From: Oscillospiraceae bacterium
GTDB lineage: Bacteria > Bacillota > Clostridia > Oscillospirales > Oscillospiraceae
Assembly (NCBI GenBank): GCA_017440525.1
Contig: JAFSHB010000007.1
Span: 1 to 54,346 of the forward strand
Length of the DNA stretch: 54,346 nt
Direction of reading: 5' to 3'
The position numbers and the translations under genes were made by a program. Shown here piece after piece: positions 42,893-51,437 of the stretch; the first letter of the stretch is position 1; each line of letters begins with the position of its first letter. The notes beneath the pieces are model-generated. The model had not been told where the DNA came from. It did no database searches and saw only the letters and a program-made list of their open reading frames with translations.

Positions 42893-43753
42893 CTATTTCC
42901 TTGCCATGTCGCGATGGCTCACCGTTGTCACATATCCGCGCTTGGACACGGCATCACCGATGGCCTGCGCCATGCAGACAGATCTGTGCTTTCCCCCGGT
43001 ACAGCCTATCCCGATCACTAAGCTAGTCTTGCCTTCATCTACATAGTGAGGGAGGCAAAACGCCAGCAGATCTTCCAGCTTCTGAAGGAAATCCTTTGTC
43101 TGCTGATAGGAAAAAACAAATTCTTTCACCTCAGCATCTGCACCTGTTTTATGCTTCAACCCTTCTATATAATAGGGGTTCGGCAAAAATCGGACATCGA
43201 ACACCAGATCGGCCTCCACAGGGATACCATACTTAAAGCCAAAAGACATCACATTCACGCTCATGGCGCGGTCACGCAGATCCCCGGCAACAAGATCGAT
43301 CACCTCGCCGCGAAGCTTAGCTGTAGACAGATTGGATGTATCGATGATCGCGTTGGCACGGTTGCGTATCGGGCCCAAAAGCCCCCGTTCCCGCTCCACT
43401 GCAGCAGGCAGCGCCGTACCATCCTTCGTCAGAGGATGTTTGCGCCGTGTCTCTTTATACCGCTTGATGATGACATCGGTATCAGCTTCTACGAACAAGA
43501 TCGTAAATTCCAGCTTCATCCGGTCAAGCTCATCCAGCGCTTTGAACAGCCCCTCAAATGTCAAGCTGCCGCGCACATCCGTGACCAGCGCCACGCGCTC
43601 ATAGCGCCCCTTTGTGGCAAGGCACAGCCCGGCAAATTGAGGGATCAGATCAGCCGGCATATTATCAACACAATAAAAGCCCAGATCCTCCAAAAAAGAC
43701 GCCGTTTTACTCTTTCCCGCGCCGGAAAGACCAGACACGATAACGAACTGCAT
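42893..43753 (-). CDS. rapZ: RNase adapter/nucleotide-binding protein RapZ (YvcJ)
   Basis: The 286-residue product has P-loop GLSGAGKSKTA near residue 8 and the C-terminal region VIGIGCTGGKHRSVCMA, typical of RapZ/YvcJ. In E. coli RapZ directs degradation of the GlmZ sRNA; in Bacillus YvcJ hydrolyses nucleotides and its role is unclear. The ATG at 43753 has TAGGTGAG upstream. It follows the murB stop by 9 nt. The order murB-rapZ-whiA-dnaE suggests one transcript linking cell-wall precursor synthesis and replication genes. Confidence 0.95.
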   Translation of the reverse strand: MQFVIVSGLSGAGKSKTASFLEDLGFYCVDNMPADLIPQFAGLCLATKGRYERVALVTDVRGSLTFEGLFKALDELDRMKLEFTILFVEADTDVIIKRYKETRRKHPLTKDGTALPAAVERERGLLGPIRNRANAIIDTSNLSTAKLRGEVIDLVAGDLRDRAMSVNVMSFGFKYGIPVEADLVFDVRFLPNPYYIEGLKHKTGADAEVKEFVFSYQQTKDFLQKLEDLLAFCLPHYVDEGKTSLVIGIGCTGGKHRSVCMAQAIGDAVSKRGYVTTVSHRDMARK

Positions 43754-43762
43754 ACTTCTCAC

Positions 43763-44656
43763 CTACCAAATTCGAACTTCCGGCTCCAGCATGATCCCGG
43801 ATGCTTCATATACACGCTCCTGGATATATCGCATAGTAGCAGTCACATCCTGTGCAGTCGCGCCGCCGAGATTGATGACAAAGCCAGCATGCTTCTCGGA
43901 TACAGCCGCCCTTCCGACACCCTTTCCTTTCAGGCCCGCAGCGTCGATCAGCGCCGCGGCGTATCCATCGGCAGGCCGCTTGAAGGTACTTCCTGCAGAA
44001 GGCATATCCAACGGCTGGGATGTGCTTCGCTTACGCGCCAGATCTCGCATCCTCTCCGTGATGGAAGCCTTGTCTGCTGCGTGCAGTTTGATCTGGGTCT
44101 TTAAGATGACCGCCTCTTTTTCTTCAAACACACTGTGCCTGTAGGAAAAATCATGTGCGCTGCCCTCGAACTCACAAAGACTGCCATCCGGCAGGAGCGC
44201 CTGTGTCTTCACCACGACCTGTGCCATCTCACCGCCGTAGGCACCGGCATTCATGTACACACCGCCGCCGACCGTTCCGGGGATCCCTGCGGCAAATTCC
44301 AATCCGGATAAGGAGCGCTCCCGTGCATAACAGGCAAGTCGCGCCATGGAGATCCCGCATTCGGCTTCCAGCATGCCATCGCCCAGATCCCGCACGGCAG
44401 TCAGATCTCTGGTACAGATCACGAGCCTCGCGAGCCCTTCATCAGGTGCAAGGACATTGGTACCGGCACCAAGGATGTGTGGTCTATGGTCATGCGCTAT
44501 ACAAAACCGGTAGACCACTATCAGCTCTTCACAGCTCCCGGGCAGTGCGATCGTCGCCGGACCGCCGATGTGAAAGGAGGTGAACTTAGCCATAGGGGCA
44601 TTTTCTACGATAGAAAGGTCGGGCCACGCCGACCGCAAGCACTCAACAAATGTCAT
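43763..44656 (-). CDS. murB: UDP-N-acetylenolpyruvoylglucosamine reductase
   Basis: MurB reduces UDP-GlcNAc-enolpyruvate to UDP-MurNAc using NADPH and FAD. The 297-residue type II enzyme has the FAD-binding ILGAGTNVLAPDEG, EFAAGIPGTVGGGVYMNAGAYGGEM and the catalytic region AGSTFKRPADGYAAALIDAAGLKG. The final HAGFVINLGGATAQDV is typical. The ATG at 44656 has CGGAGG upstream. It is the first gene of the murB-rapZ-whiA-dnaE unit. Confidence 0.96.
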   Translation of the reverse strand: MTFVECLRSAWPDLSIVENAPMAKFTSFHIGGPATIALPGSCEELIVVYRFCIAHDHRPHILGAGTNVLAPDEGLARLVICTRDLTAVRDLGDGMLEAECGISMARLACYARERSLSGLEFAAGIPGTVGGGVYMNAGAYGGEMAQVVVKTQALLPDGSLCEFEGSAHDFSYRHSVFEEKEAVILKTQIKLHAADKASITERMRDLARKRSTSQPLDMPSAGSTFKRPADGYAAALIDAAGLKGKGVGRAAVSEKHAGFVINLGGATAQDVTATMRYIQERVYEASGIMLEPEVRIW

Positions 44657-44792
44657 AAACGCCTCCGGGTGTTTGTCATTTTTATTATTTTATCATGATC
44701 TTCGAAAAAAGAAAACTAAAAGATCGCTGCATCCCCACTATATTATTATATAATTATTATATACAAGATCTTATGTATCTTCCCTTTTATGG
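44657..44792. other. AT-rich non-coding region upstream of murB
   Basis: No gene is visible. It contains AT-rich promoter-like sequence with a TATATTATTATATAATTATTATATA-type tract around 44741-44763 (dyad-like). A murB promoter must lie here, but several overlapping TATAAT-like hexamers prevent a single assignment. Confidence 0.45.
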
Positions 44793-44832
44793 AAAAACCG
44801 CAAGATACTGCCACGGGAACAGCATCTTGCGG
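44793..44832 (-). terminator. Terminator of hprK
   Basis: CCGCAAGAT (44798-44806) pairs with ATCTTGCGG (44824-44832), with an inner CTG/CAG stem. On the minus strand T5 follows (44793-44797). Confidence 0.85.
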
Positions 44833-44838
44833 TAACGA

Positions 44839-45789
44839 TCAGAACACAGCGCCTTCGCTGGATTCCAGGAAATACTTGTTGAGCTGCTCCGTAAATTCTT
44901 CAGCAGCATTATAACCCATACGCTTTTGACGATTATTTCTGGCCGCCACCTCAAAAATAACGGCAAGATTACGGCCAGGCGTGACAGGAACTGTGATGGA
45001 CGGGACTTTTACACCGAGGATATCATCATATTTGGATTCAAGACCCAGGCGGTCATAAGCCTCACCATCCTGCCAGGGGACGATATTGATGATCAGATCG
45101 ATACCGACGATGTCCTTGACAGCACCCATACCAAACAGCTTCGCCACATTGATCACGCCGATGCCGCGAAGCTCGATATAATGGCGCAAAACGGGCGGCG
45201 CACTGCCCACCAATTCCGAAGATGAGATCTTTTTGATATCGACCGCATCGTCCGCAACGAGACGGTGGCCGCGCTTGACCAGCTCGATGGCGGTCTCGCT
45301 CTTGCCGATACCGCTGTCACCCATGATCAGGATGCCTTCGCCGTAGATCTCCACAAGGACACCATGCCGTGTGACTCTGGGTGCCAGAGACGCCTTCAGT
45401 GATGTGATCAAGCTGGAGATGATATACGATGTGGTCTCATTGCTGCGCAAGATCGTGATATTATGCTTCTGCGCCATCTCCATACACTCCGGCAGGACGA
45501 CCAGATCGCGTGCGATGATCAGCGCAGGGATCTGATAGGAGAACAGATGGTCGAAGATGATCGCACGCTGCTCGCTGCTCAGCTTTTGCAGATAGCTGGT
45601 CTCCACATTGCCCAGCACCTGAAGGCGCATAGGCTCAAAATGATCGAAGTATCCTGCAAGTGCCAGACCGGGACGGCTGACATCATCGACCGTGATACAT
45701 ATCTTTTCAAAATCCGTAGACCTGTACACGGGGACCAGCCCAAACTCGCGTACGACCTCAGACAGAAGCACACTGTAGATTCGTTTCAA
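44839..45789 (-). CDS. hprK: HPr kinase/phosphorylase
   Basis: HprK phosphorylates HPr at Ser46 and reverses this, controlling carbon catabolite repression and sugar uptake. The 316-residue product has Walker A GDSGIGKSE near residue 155, and the HprK signatures ELRGIGVINVAKLFG and VPVTPGRNLAVIFEVAA, with the C-terminal MGYNAAEEF. Start choice is uncertain. GAGGTG fits a TTG at 45789 (MKRIYSVLL) best; GTG at 45792 or 45798 are alternatives. It has its own promoter and terminator; ptsH and ptsI are not in the window. Confidence 0.95.
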   Translation of the reverse strand: MKRIYSVLLSEVVREFGLVPVYRSTDFEKICITVDDVSRPGLALAGYFDHFEPMRLQVLGNVETSYLQKLSSEQRAIIFDHLFSYQIPALIIARDLVVLPECMEMAQKHNITILRSNETTSYIISSLITSLKASLAPRVTRHGVLVEIYGEGILIMGDSGIGKSETAIELVKRGHRLVADDAVDIKKISSSELVGSAPPVLRHYIELRGIGVINVAKLFGMGAVKDIVGIDLIINIVPWQDGEAYDRLGLESKYDDILGVKVPSITVPVTPGRNLAVIFEVAARNNRQKRMGYNAAEEFTEQLNKYFLESSEGAVF

Positions 45790-45807
45790 CACGCTCACCT
45801 CTCATAG

Positions 45808-45836
45808 ATCATACCATCTTTTCCTACCGTTGACAA
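45808..45836 (-). promoter_or_regulatory. Sigma-A promoter of hprK
   Basis: The minus strand shows -35 TTGTCA (45831-45836), 17 bp and -10 TATGAT (45808-45813). The mRNA leader would be about 12-19 nt. Confidence 0.7.
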
Positions 45837-45873
45837 CCTTTGAAAAATTTTTTACTTTTACGAAAAATTATCC

Positions 45874-45902
45874 TTGCTTTTTTTGTTGATATCTGCTATG
45901 AT
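45874..45902 (+). promoter_or_regulatory. Promoter of rpmB
   Basis: The -35 is TTGCTT (45874-45879), the spacer is 17 bp and the -10 is TATGAT (45897-45902). The leader contains a direct repeat, TTAGGGCGC at 45904-45912 and 45915-45923. Confidence 0.6.
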
Positions 45903-45959
45903 GTTAGGGCGCGTTTAGGGCGCATTGAAAAAATCTCTAACGGCAAGGAGGTGCAGCAA

Positions 45960-46148
45960 GTGGCAAAGTGCGATATCTGCGGCAAGGGCGTGACTTTCGG
46001 TATCAATGTCTCTCACTCCCACAGACGTTCCAACAGACCTGTCAAGCCCAACGTCAAGCGCGTTAAGGCTATTGTTGACGGTACTCCTCGCCATGTGCAT
46101 GTCTGTACGAGATGCCTTCGTTCCAACAAGGTGGAACGCGCCATCTGA
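45960..46148 (+). CDS. rpmB: 50S ribosomal protein L28
   Basis: The 62-residue product matches L28: MAKCDICGKGVTFGINVSHS then RRSNRPVKPNVKRVKA. The two Cys pairs (CDICG, CTRCLRS) make it the zinc-binding C+ form. The start is GTG at 45960, with AAGGAGGTG 6 nt upstream. A longer frame from 45840 would run through the promoter and is not credible. It is a single-gene unit ended by a good terminator. Confidence 0.96.
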   Translation: MAKCDICGKGVTFGINVSHSHRRSNRPVKPNVKRVKAIVDGTPRHVHVCTRCLRSNKVERAI

Positions 46149-46173
46149 TCAAGACGATACATCGACGCAAACG

Positions 46174-46202
46174 ACAGCTTCGGTCCTCCGAGGCTGTTTT
46201 TT
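46174..46202 (+). terminator. Terminator of rpmB
   Basis: ACAGCTTCGG (46174-46183) pairs with CCGAGGCTGT (46188-46197, one G-U), followed by six T. Confidence 0.85.
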
Positions 46203-46220
46203 GTTCGCTCTTTTATAATT

Positions 46221-46268
46221 TATAAAACGACCGCAGCTCCGACACAAGATCTCGAAGCTGCGGTCGTT
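46221..46268 (-). terminator. Terminator of plsY
   Basis: AACGACCGCAGCT (46226-46238) pairs with AGCTGCGGTCGTT (46256-46268). On the minus strand TTTTATA follows. Confidence 0.75.
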
Positions 46269-46276
46269 CCATATCA

Positions 46277-46888
46277 TCACTTTTTATGAAATGTCAGTTT
46301 TGACTCTGTACCTTTACACAGACGCAAGATATTGCCTCTATGGCGGAAGATCACAAAAGCAGCCGTCAGGACCGCAACGACACAGACAGGGGCGTCGCTC
46401 CAATGGAATACCAGGTAACCAACGGCAAATGCGGCTGCAGCCAGAACAGAGCCCAGAGAGACATAGCGCGTCAGCACGACCGTCAGGACGAATACAGCAA
46501 GGATCAGCATCGCCACGCGCACATCTGTCATCAACGCCATGGCAAAGCCACTCATGATCCCCTTGCCGCCTCTGAAGCCTTCCAGTACCGGGTAGCTGTG
46601 ACCGAATATGCACACCGCTCCCGCGACCATTGCCGCAAACAGACCATGCTGCGGCAAAAGCCACCGGGCGACCAGACACGCAAGCGCGCATTTCAGCACA
46701 TCGATGACGATCACGAGCAGAGACTGCACGCCGCCGTAGGTACGAAAGAAATTCGTCAAGCCCGCATTGCCGCTGCCATGCGTACGCACATCATCCTTCA
46801 TGAGCGCTCTGGAAATAAGGAGCGCTCCATTGATATTGCCCAGAAAATAACTTGCCACAACGACTGCGAGCCAATAGACCACCTGCAT
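46277..46888 (-). CDS. plsY: Glycerol-3-phosphate acyltransferase PlsY
   Basis: PlsY acylates glycerol-3-phosphate with acyl-phosphate, the first step of phospholipid synthesis, in the membrane. The 203-residue protein has about five membrane segments and the conserved cytosolic motifs GNINGALLISR, DVRTHGSGNAGLTNFFRTYG and FRGGKGIMSG. The ATG at 46888 has AAGGAGT upstream and follows the der stop by only 3 nt, so the two are coupled. plsX is not in the window. Confidence 0.95.
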   Translation of the reverse strand: MQVVYWLAVVVASYFLGNINGALLISRALMKDDVRTHGSGNAGLTNFFRTYGGVQSLLVIVIDVLKCALACLVARWLLPQHGLFAAMVAGAVCIFGHSYPVLEGFRGGKGIMSGFAMALMTDVRVAMLILAVFVLTVVLTRYVSLGSVLAAAAFAVGYLVFHWSDAPVCVVAVLTAAFVIFRHRGNILRLCKGTESKLTFHKK

Positions 46889-46891
46889 ATA

Positions 46892-48217
46892 TTACTCCTT
46901 ATCTCCCTTTTGCCGGATCGTTAGCTTGATGGGGATGCCCATAAGACCAAAGACTGTACGAAGCTGATTTTCCAGATACCTCTGATACGAGAAATGGAAC
47001 AATCTCGCATCGTTGCAGAAAGCCACAAAATGAGGCGGCTTCACACCGATCTGGGTCATGTAATAGATCTTCAGGCGTCTGCCCTTATCACTGGGCGGCT
47101 GCACACGAGCCGTCGCATCCTCCAGGATATTATTGAGCATACCGGTAGTGATACGCATGGCGCTCTGATCGGCGACCTCATTGATCAGCTGATACAGCTT
47201 GTCCACACGCTGACCGGTCAGCGCAGAGATGAACAGCACAGGTGCATAGGACATATAGCTCAGGTCGCGGCGGATCTCATCGGTCATCTTATCCATGGTA
47301 TTGGTCTCTTTTTCGACCGCATCCCATTTGTTGACCACGATGATACAAGCCTTCCCGGCTTCGTGCGCCAGGCCCGCGATCTTGGTATCCTGCTCTGTGA
47401 CGCCCTCGTTGGCATCGATCAGGATCAGGCACACATCCGCACGGTCGATCGCAGAGATAGACCGCAGATTGGAGTACTTTTCGATCGCATCATCGACCTT
47501 GGACTTGCGGCGCATACCGGCCGTATCGATAAAGCAATACTTACCGAACTGATTTTCAAAATTGCTGTCGATAGCATCGCGGGTCGTTCCGGCCACATTG
47601 GAAACGATCACACGCTCAACACCGAGGATCCGATTGAGCAGACTGGATTTGCCCACATTGGGCTTACCGATGATCGCCACCTTGATGCGGTCTTCCTCTT
47701 CTTCCTCATCACCGGGCTCCGGGAAATTCTCTACACAGGCATCCAGCAGATCGCCGGTACCGTGACCGTGGATCGCAGATACTTCGATAGGATCTCCCAG
47801 ACCAAGACTGTAGAACTCATAGAACATGGGATCCACACCGCCGACCCGGTCGCACTTATTGACAGCTACGATCACAGGCTTTTTGGCCCGCTTGAGCATA
47901 GTCGCGACCTCATCATCTGCCGCAGTCATGCCCACGGTCACATCCGTTACCATAACGATCACATCAGCGGTCTCGATCGCGATCTCAGCCTGACGGCGCA
48001 TGAACTGCAGCATCTCGCTATCCGTGCTCGGTTCGATGCCGCCCGTATCCACCAAAGTGAATTCCCTTCCGTTCCACTCACAAGTACCATAGATACGGTC
48101 TCGGGTGACACCGGGGGTATCCTCAACGATAGCCATACGGCATCCAGTCAATTTATTGAACAGCATGGATTTGCCCACATTGGGGCGGCCTACGATGGCC
48201 ACGACAGGTTTTGCCAT
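46892..48217 (-). CDS. der: Ribosome biogenesis GTPase Der (EngA)
   Basis: Der is a double-GTPase needed for 50S subunit assembly. The 441-residue product has G domain 1 (GRPNVGKSM, DTGGIEP, NKCD), G domain 2 (GKPNVGKSS, DTAGMRRKSKVDD, NKWD) and a C-terminal KH-like domain (KIYYMTQIGVKPPHFVAFCND, FGLMGIPIKLTIRQK). The ATG at 48217 has AAGGAGGTG upstream. It heads a two-gene unit with plsY. Confidence 0.97.
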   Translation of the reverse strand: MAKPVVAIVGRPNVGKSMLFNKLTGCRMAIVEDTPGVTRDRIYGTCEWNGREFTLVDTGGIEPSTDSEMLQFMRRQAEIAIETADVIVMVTDVTVGMTAADDEVATMLKRAKKPVIVAVNKCDRVGGVDPMFYEFYSLGLGDPIEVSAIHGHGTGDLLDACVENFPEPGDEEEEEDRIKVAIIGKPNVGKSSLLNRILGVERVIVSNVAGTTRDAIDSNFENQFGKYCFIDTAGMRRKSKVDDAIEKYSNLRSISAIDRADVCLILIDANEGVTEQDTKIAGLAHEAGKACIIVVNKWDAVEKETNTMDKMTDEIRRDLSYMSYAPVLFISALTGQRVDKLYQLINEVADQSAMRITTGMLNNILEDATARVQPPSDKGRRLKIYYMTQIGVKPPHFVAFCNDARLFHFSYQRYLENQLRTVFGLMGIPIKLTIRQKGDKE

Positions 48218-48274
48218 GCAGACACCTCCTTGGCGATATTTTCATCCTTCGTGATCTGCTCATCACTTTAGATT

Positions 48275-48303
48275 TTATTATCTCACGAAAGAAAAAGCAA
48301 CAA
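48275..48303 (-). promoter_or_regulatory. Candidate weak promoter of der-plsY
   Basis: The minus strand shows -35 TTGTTG (48298-48303), 17 bp and -10 TAATAA (48275-48280). The matches are poor. A GTGAT/ATCAC dyad (48251-48266) lies in the leader. Confidence 0.35.
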
Positions 48304-48315
48304 CTTTGTGTCGAA

Positions 48316-48351
48316 ACAAAAAGAAAAGAAGAGAGCGCAATGCCCTCTTCT
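48316..48351 (-). terminator. Terminator of rpmF
   Basis: AGAAGAG (48327-48333) pairs with CTCTTCT (48345-48351), with a partial inner GC pair. On the minus strand TTCTTTTCTTTTTG-like T-rich sequence follows. Confidence 0.65.
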
Positions 48352-48367
48352 CATTCTTTTGCGTAAA

Positions 48368-48553
48368 TTACTCTGCCTCGACTGCGACAACTTCACGGCC
48401 ATTGTAGGTGCCGCAAGCCTTGCAGGCTCTGTGGGGCAGACGGGGCTCACCGCACTTGGGGCAAGCGACGACACCGGGGATCGCCAGCTTCCAGTGGGAG
48501 TTACGTCTCTTATCTCTTCTAGCCTTGGAAACTTTTCTCTTGGGTACTGCCAT
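48368..48553 (-). CDS. rpmF: 50S ribosomal protein L32
   Basis: The 61-residue product matches L32: [20 protein letters not shown], then two CxxC pairs CPKCG and CKACG, so it is the zinc-binding form. The ATG at 48553 has AAGGAGGTG 7 nt upstream. It follows yceD, the normal gene order, and lies in the same unit. Confidence 0.97.
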   Translation of the reverse strand: MAVPKRKVSKARRDKRRNSHWKLAIPGVVACPKCGEPRLPHRACKACGTYNGREVVAVEAE

Positions 48554-48595
48554 TTTGGTACACCTCCTTGGTTGAAATGCCACAGGGCATAAATA

Positions 48596-49096
48596 CTACT
48601 TATTTAAAAGCTTTTGCAGTACAGCCAGCCGGGGATCCAGCTCATGCTTACAGCTGCAAGGACCTTCATTGAGATCGGCACCGCATTTGGAACACAATCC
48701 CTTACAGTCCTCATCACACAGCAACTTGCTGTCCATATTCAGGACAACAGCGGTCGTCAGGATCTCATCAAGATCTGCTTTATCACCATCGAGCTCAAAA
48801 GTCCATGTATCATCATGGTCTTCATCCTCCGACTTCGTGACGAGCACAGCCTCAAGAGGAACCGCAAAGTCCCGTTCAACAGGCTTCGCGCAGCGGTCGC
48901 AATCGCCATGCAGACGTGTCGTGAGTTCGCCTGTCATGACCAGAACACCTGCTGTGTTTCGCACCTGCCCAACAGCGTGGACAGGCTCGGTCAGCGGGGT
49001 GTTCCCGCCAAACTCCATCTGGCTCAGATCAAGATCTGTTTCAAAGTGGACTACACTGCCGGGGCAGCCAATGATCTTCGACAATCCTAACAGCAT
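48596..49096 (-). CDS. yceD: DUF177 protein (YceD family)
   Basis: The 166-residue protein has the DUF177 layout: N-terminal beta-rich part, CDRCAKPVERDF, and a C-terminal Cys cluster (CDEDCKGLCSKCGADLNEGPCSC), probably zinc-binding. The family is linked to 23S rRNA or ribosome maturation and normally precedes rpmF, as here. The ATG at 49096 has CGGAGGG upstream. The consensus promoter 49129-49157 reads yceD-rpmF. Confidence 0.92.
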   Translation of the reverse strand: MLLGLSKIIGCPGSVVHFETDLDLSQMEFGGNTPLTEPVHAVGQVRNTAGVLVMTGELTTRLHGDCDRCAKPVERDFAVPLEAVLVTKSEDEDHDDTWTFELDGDKADLDEILTTAVVLNMDSKLLCDEDCKGLCSKCGADLNEGPCSCKHELDPRLAVLQKLLNK

Positions 49097-49128
49097 AGCA
49101 CCCTCCGATCCATAATCGTGCGACTGCT

Positions 49129-49157
49129 ATTATATAAGAACATCCTGCTGTTGTCAA
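49129..49157 (-). promoter_or_regulatory. Consensus sigma-A promoter of yceD-rpmF
   Basis: The minus strand shows perfect -35 TTGACA (49152-49157), a 17-bp spacer and perfect -10 TATAAT (49129-49134). This is the closest match to consensus in the window, as expected for a ribosomal-protein unit. Confidence 0.9.
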
Positions 49158-49193
49158 ATACTTTTTACACAAAATACAGCAATTTTTTATGAA

Positions 49194-49222
49194 TTGAGAT
49201 TTTTCACAGAATACTATATAAT
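49194..49222 (+). promoter_or_regulatory. Sigma-A promoter of the RluA-type gene
   Basis: The plus strand shows -35 TTGAGA (49194-49199), 17 bp and -10 TATAAT (49217-49222), divergent from the yceD promoter. Confidence 0.75.
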
Positions 49223-49257
49223 ATAGCAGATCTCATCAAAAAAGAAAGGGGATCTTT

Positions 49258-50208
49258 ATGAAAGAATTTACCGTAGGGAAAAATGACGCAGGTCAAAGGC
49301 TGGATCGTTTCATATCTAAGACCGTTCCGCTCCTGCCCGCTTCCCTTTTGCAAAAATATATCAGACTCAAGCGCATCAAAGTCAATGGTAAGGGCGCACC
49401 TCGTGATACGCGTCTGCAGGCAGGTGATGTTTTGCAGCTTTATATCAATGACGAGTTCTTTGAAGAGCCTAAGCAGGATAACGCTTACCTCACGGTCGCC
49501 GTGCCAAAGCTCAATATCGTCTACGAAGATGAGAATATCCTGCTGGTGGATAAAAAACCCGGTCAGGCAGTACATCCCCATGACGGTGCGGAATACGGCA
49601 AGACACTGATCGATCATATCCAGGCTTACCTGTACGCGAAGCGTGAGTGGCGTCCCAGAGAAGAGAACAGCTTCACGCCTGCCCTATGCAACCGCATCGA
49701 CCGCAATACCGGCGGTATCGTGATCGCCGCAAAGAACGCGGAGTCCCTTCGCATCCTCAACCAGAAGATCAAAGACCGTGAGCTGGACAAGCGATACCTC
49801 TGCATCGTCCATGGGACACCAAGACCTGCTGACGGCACACTGAAGGGCTATTTATTTAAGGATGCGGCAAAAAACAGAGTCTATGTGACAAAAGAGAGCA
49901 AGGTCGGCTCCAAGACCTGCATCACCAATTATAGGACGCTGAAAACAAAGAATGGTCTGAGCCTCGTGGAATGCGAGCTCATCACCGGCCGCACCCATCA
50001 GATCAGAGCCCAGATGGCATTCGCCGGTCATCCCCTGCTGGGTGACGGAAAATACGGCAAGCTGGACAAACGCTATGACAGGACTTATCAGGCGCTCTAC
50101 TCCTACAAGCTCCTGTTCGACTTCCAAACAGACGGCGGCATCCTGCAGTATCTCCATGGAAAGTCTTTCCAGGTAGATCGGGTCGATTTCGCGGAGGAGT
50201 ATTTTTAA
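49258..50208 (+). CDS. RluA-family rRNA/tRNA pseudouridine synthase
   Basis: The 316-residue product has an N-terminal S4 RNA-binding domain (LLQKYIRLKRIKVNGK) and a pseudouridine synthase domain. The catalytic motif reads CNRIDRNTGGIVIAAKN, with Asp as nucleophile; the first residue is N rather than the usual H of HRLDRxTSG. ELITGRTHQIRAQMAFAGHPLLGD is conserved. It likely modifies 23S rRNA, as RluC or RluD, but the target cannot be told. The ATG at 49258 has AAAGGGGAT upstream. Confidence 0.93.
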   Translation: MKEFTVGKNDAGQRLDRFISKTVPLLPASLLQKYIRLKRIKVNGKGAPRDTRLQAGDVLQLYINDEFFEEPKQDNAYLTVAVPKLNIVYEDENILLVDKKPGQAVHPHDGAEYGKTLIDHIQAYLYAKREWRPREENSFTPALCNRIDRNTGGIVIAAKNAESLRILNQKIKDRELDKRYLCIVHGTPRPADGTLKGYLFKDAAKNRVYVTKESKVGSKTCITNYRTLKTKNGLSLVECELITGRTHQIRAQMAFAGHPLLGDGKYGKLDKRYDRTYQALYSYKLLFDFQTDGGILQYLHGKSFQVDRVDFAEEYF

Positions 50209-50237
50209 AAACAATGGCGAAATCTCAGACATTGTGA

Positions 50238-50266
50238 TTGACTTTAGGTAACTTTACCTTTATATT
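50238..50266 (+). promoter_or_regulatory. Promoter of potABCD with an operator dyad in its spacer
   Basis: The -35 is TTGACT (50238-50243), the spacer is 17 bp and the -10 is TATATT (50261-50266). Within the spacer lies the perfect dyad AGGTAA-CT-TTACCT (50246-50259), placed where a bound repressor would exclude RNA polymerase. Confidence 0.75.
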
Positions 50267-50318
50267 CAGAGTGGTATGTTTTCACATGACCAAAATGCAT
50301 TGAAATGGGGGAGGATAC

Positions 50319-51437
50319 ATGGCAAAAGAGTTGATCCGTTTAACGGATCTGACCATGGAATTTGATGGGGAGAAGATCCTCGACAACATCAACCTTTATA
50401 TCAACGATCACGAATTTCTCACATTGCTAGGTCCCAGCGGCTGCGGAAAGACCACGACCCTGCGGATCATCGGCGGTTTCTTGACGCCCACCTCCGGCGA
50501 TGTGTTATTTGACGGGCAGAAGATCAACGATGTGCCCTCCTATAAAAGAAAGATCAATACCGTGTTCCAGAAGTATGCGCTGTTCCCGCATCTGGATGTT
50601 TACGACAACATCGCCTTCGGTCTGCGCATCGCCAAGCTCGATGAGCTCGAAGTGGACCGCAGAGTGGAAGAGATGCTGGACATCGTCAGTCTGCGTGGTT
50701 TTGAGAACAGAAAGATCACTCAGCTCTCCGGCGGTCAGCAGCAGCGCGTCGCCATTGCAAGAGCTCTGGTCAACAAGCCCAAGGTCCTGCTTCTGGATGA
50801 GCCCCTCGGCGCATTGGATCTGCGCCTGCGTAAGGATATGCAGAACGAACTCAAGCGCATCCAGCAGGCCACAGACATCACCTTTATCTATGTCACCCAC
50901 GATCAGGAAGAAGCGCTCTCCATGTCTGACACCGTCGTCGTCATGGACAAGGGCCACATCCAGCAGATCGGCAGACCTGAGGATATCTATAACGAGCCAA
51001 AGAACGCCTTTGTCGCTGACTTCATCGGAGAGAGCAACATCCTCGACGGTGTGATGATCGAGGACTATCTGGTGGAATTCTTCGGCCGCAAATTCAAGTG
51101 TCTGGACAAGGGCTTTGCGCCCAATGAGCCTGTCGATGTCGTCATCCGTCCCGAGGACATCGATTTCGTGGACGCAGCAGAGGGGCATCTCCGCGGTACC
51201 GTCACCAATATCACCTTCAAGGGTATGCAGTATGATATCATCGTGGACTTCAAGGGTTTCAAGTGGCTGATCCAGACCACCGACTATCAGCCAGTCGGAA
51301 AGCGTGTCTGGATCCGTCTGAATCCGGAAGACATCCATGTGATGAAGAAGAGTGAGTACTCCGGTCTCTTCGGCGACTACAGTTCCTACAGCGCCGAATA
51401 TGATGAGATCGCGGAGGATACTGCCGATGAAGAGTAA
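50319..51437 (+). CDS. potA: Spermidine/putrescine ABC transporter ATP-binding protein
   Basis: PotA energises polyamine import. The 372-residue product has Walker [10 protein letters not shown] (38-46), the signature [15 protein letters not shown], Walker [13 protein letters not shown] and H-loop THDQEE. A C-terminal TOBE-type domain follows ([14 protein letters not shown]). The ATG at 50319 has GGGGGAGG upstream. It overlaps potB by 11 nt and heads potABCD, controlled by the dyad-containing promoter. Confidence 0.96.
   Translation: MAKELIRLTDLTMEFDGEKILDNINLYINDHEFLTLLGPSGCGKTTTLRIIGGFLTPTSGDVLFDGQKINDVPSYKRKINTVFQKYALFPHLDVYDNIAFGLRIAKLDELEVDRRVEEMLDIVSLRGFENRKITQLSGGQQQRVAIARALVNKPKVLLLDEPLGALDLRLRKDMQNELKRIQQATDITFIYVTHDQEEALSMSDTVVVMDKGHIQQIGRPEDIYNEPKNAFVADFIGESNILDGVMIEDYLVEFFGRKFKCLDKGFAPNEPVDVVIRPEDIDFVDAAEGHLRGTVTNITFKGMQYDIIVDFKGFKWLIQTTDYQPVGKRVWIRLNPEDIHVMKKSEYSGLFGDYSSYSAEYDEIAEDTADEE

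Noticed and set aside
45840..45959. N-terminal extension of L28 by 40 residues
   Set aside because: It runs through the predicted promoter and precedes a strong ribosome binding site for the GTG at 45960; known L28 is about 62 residues.
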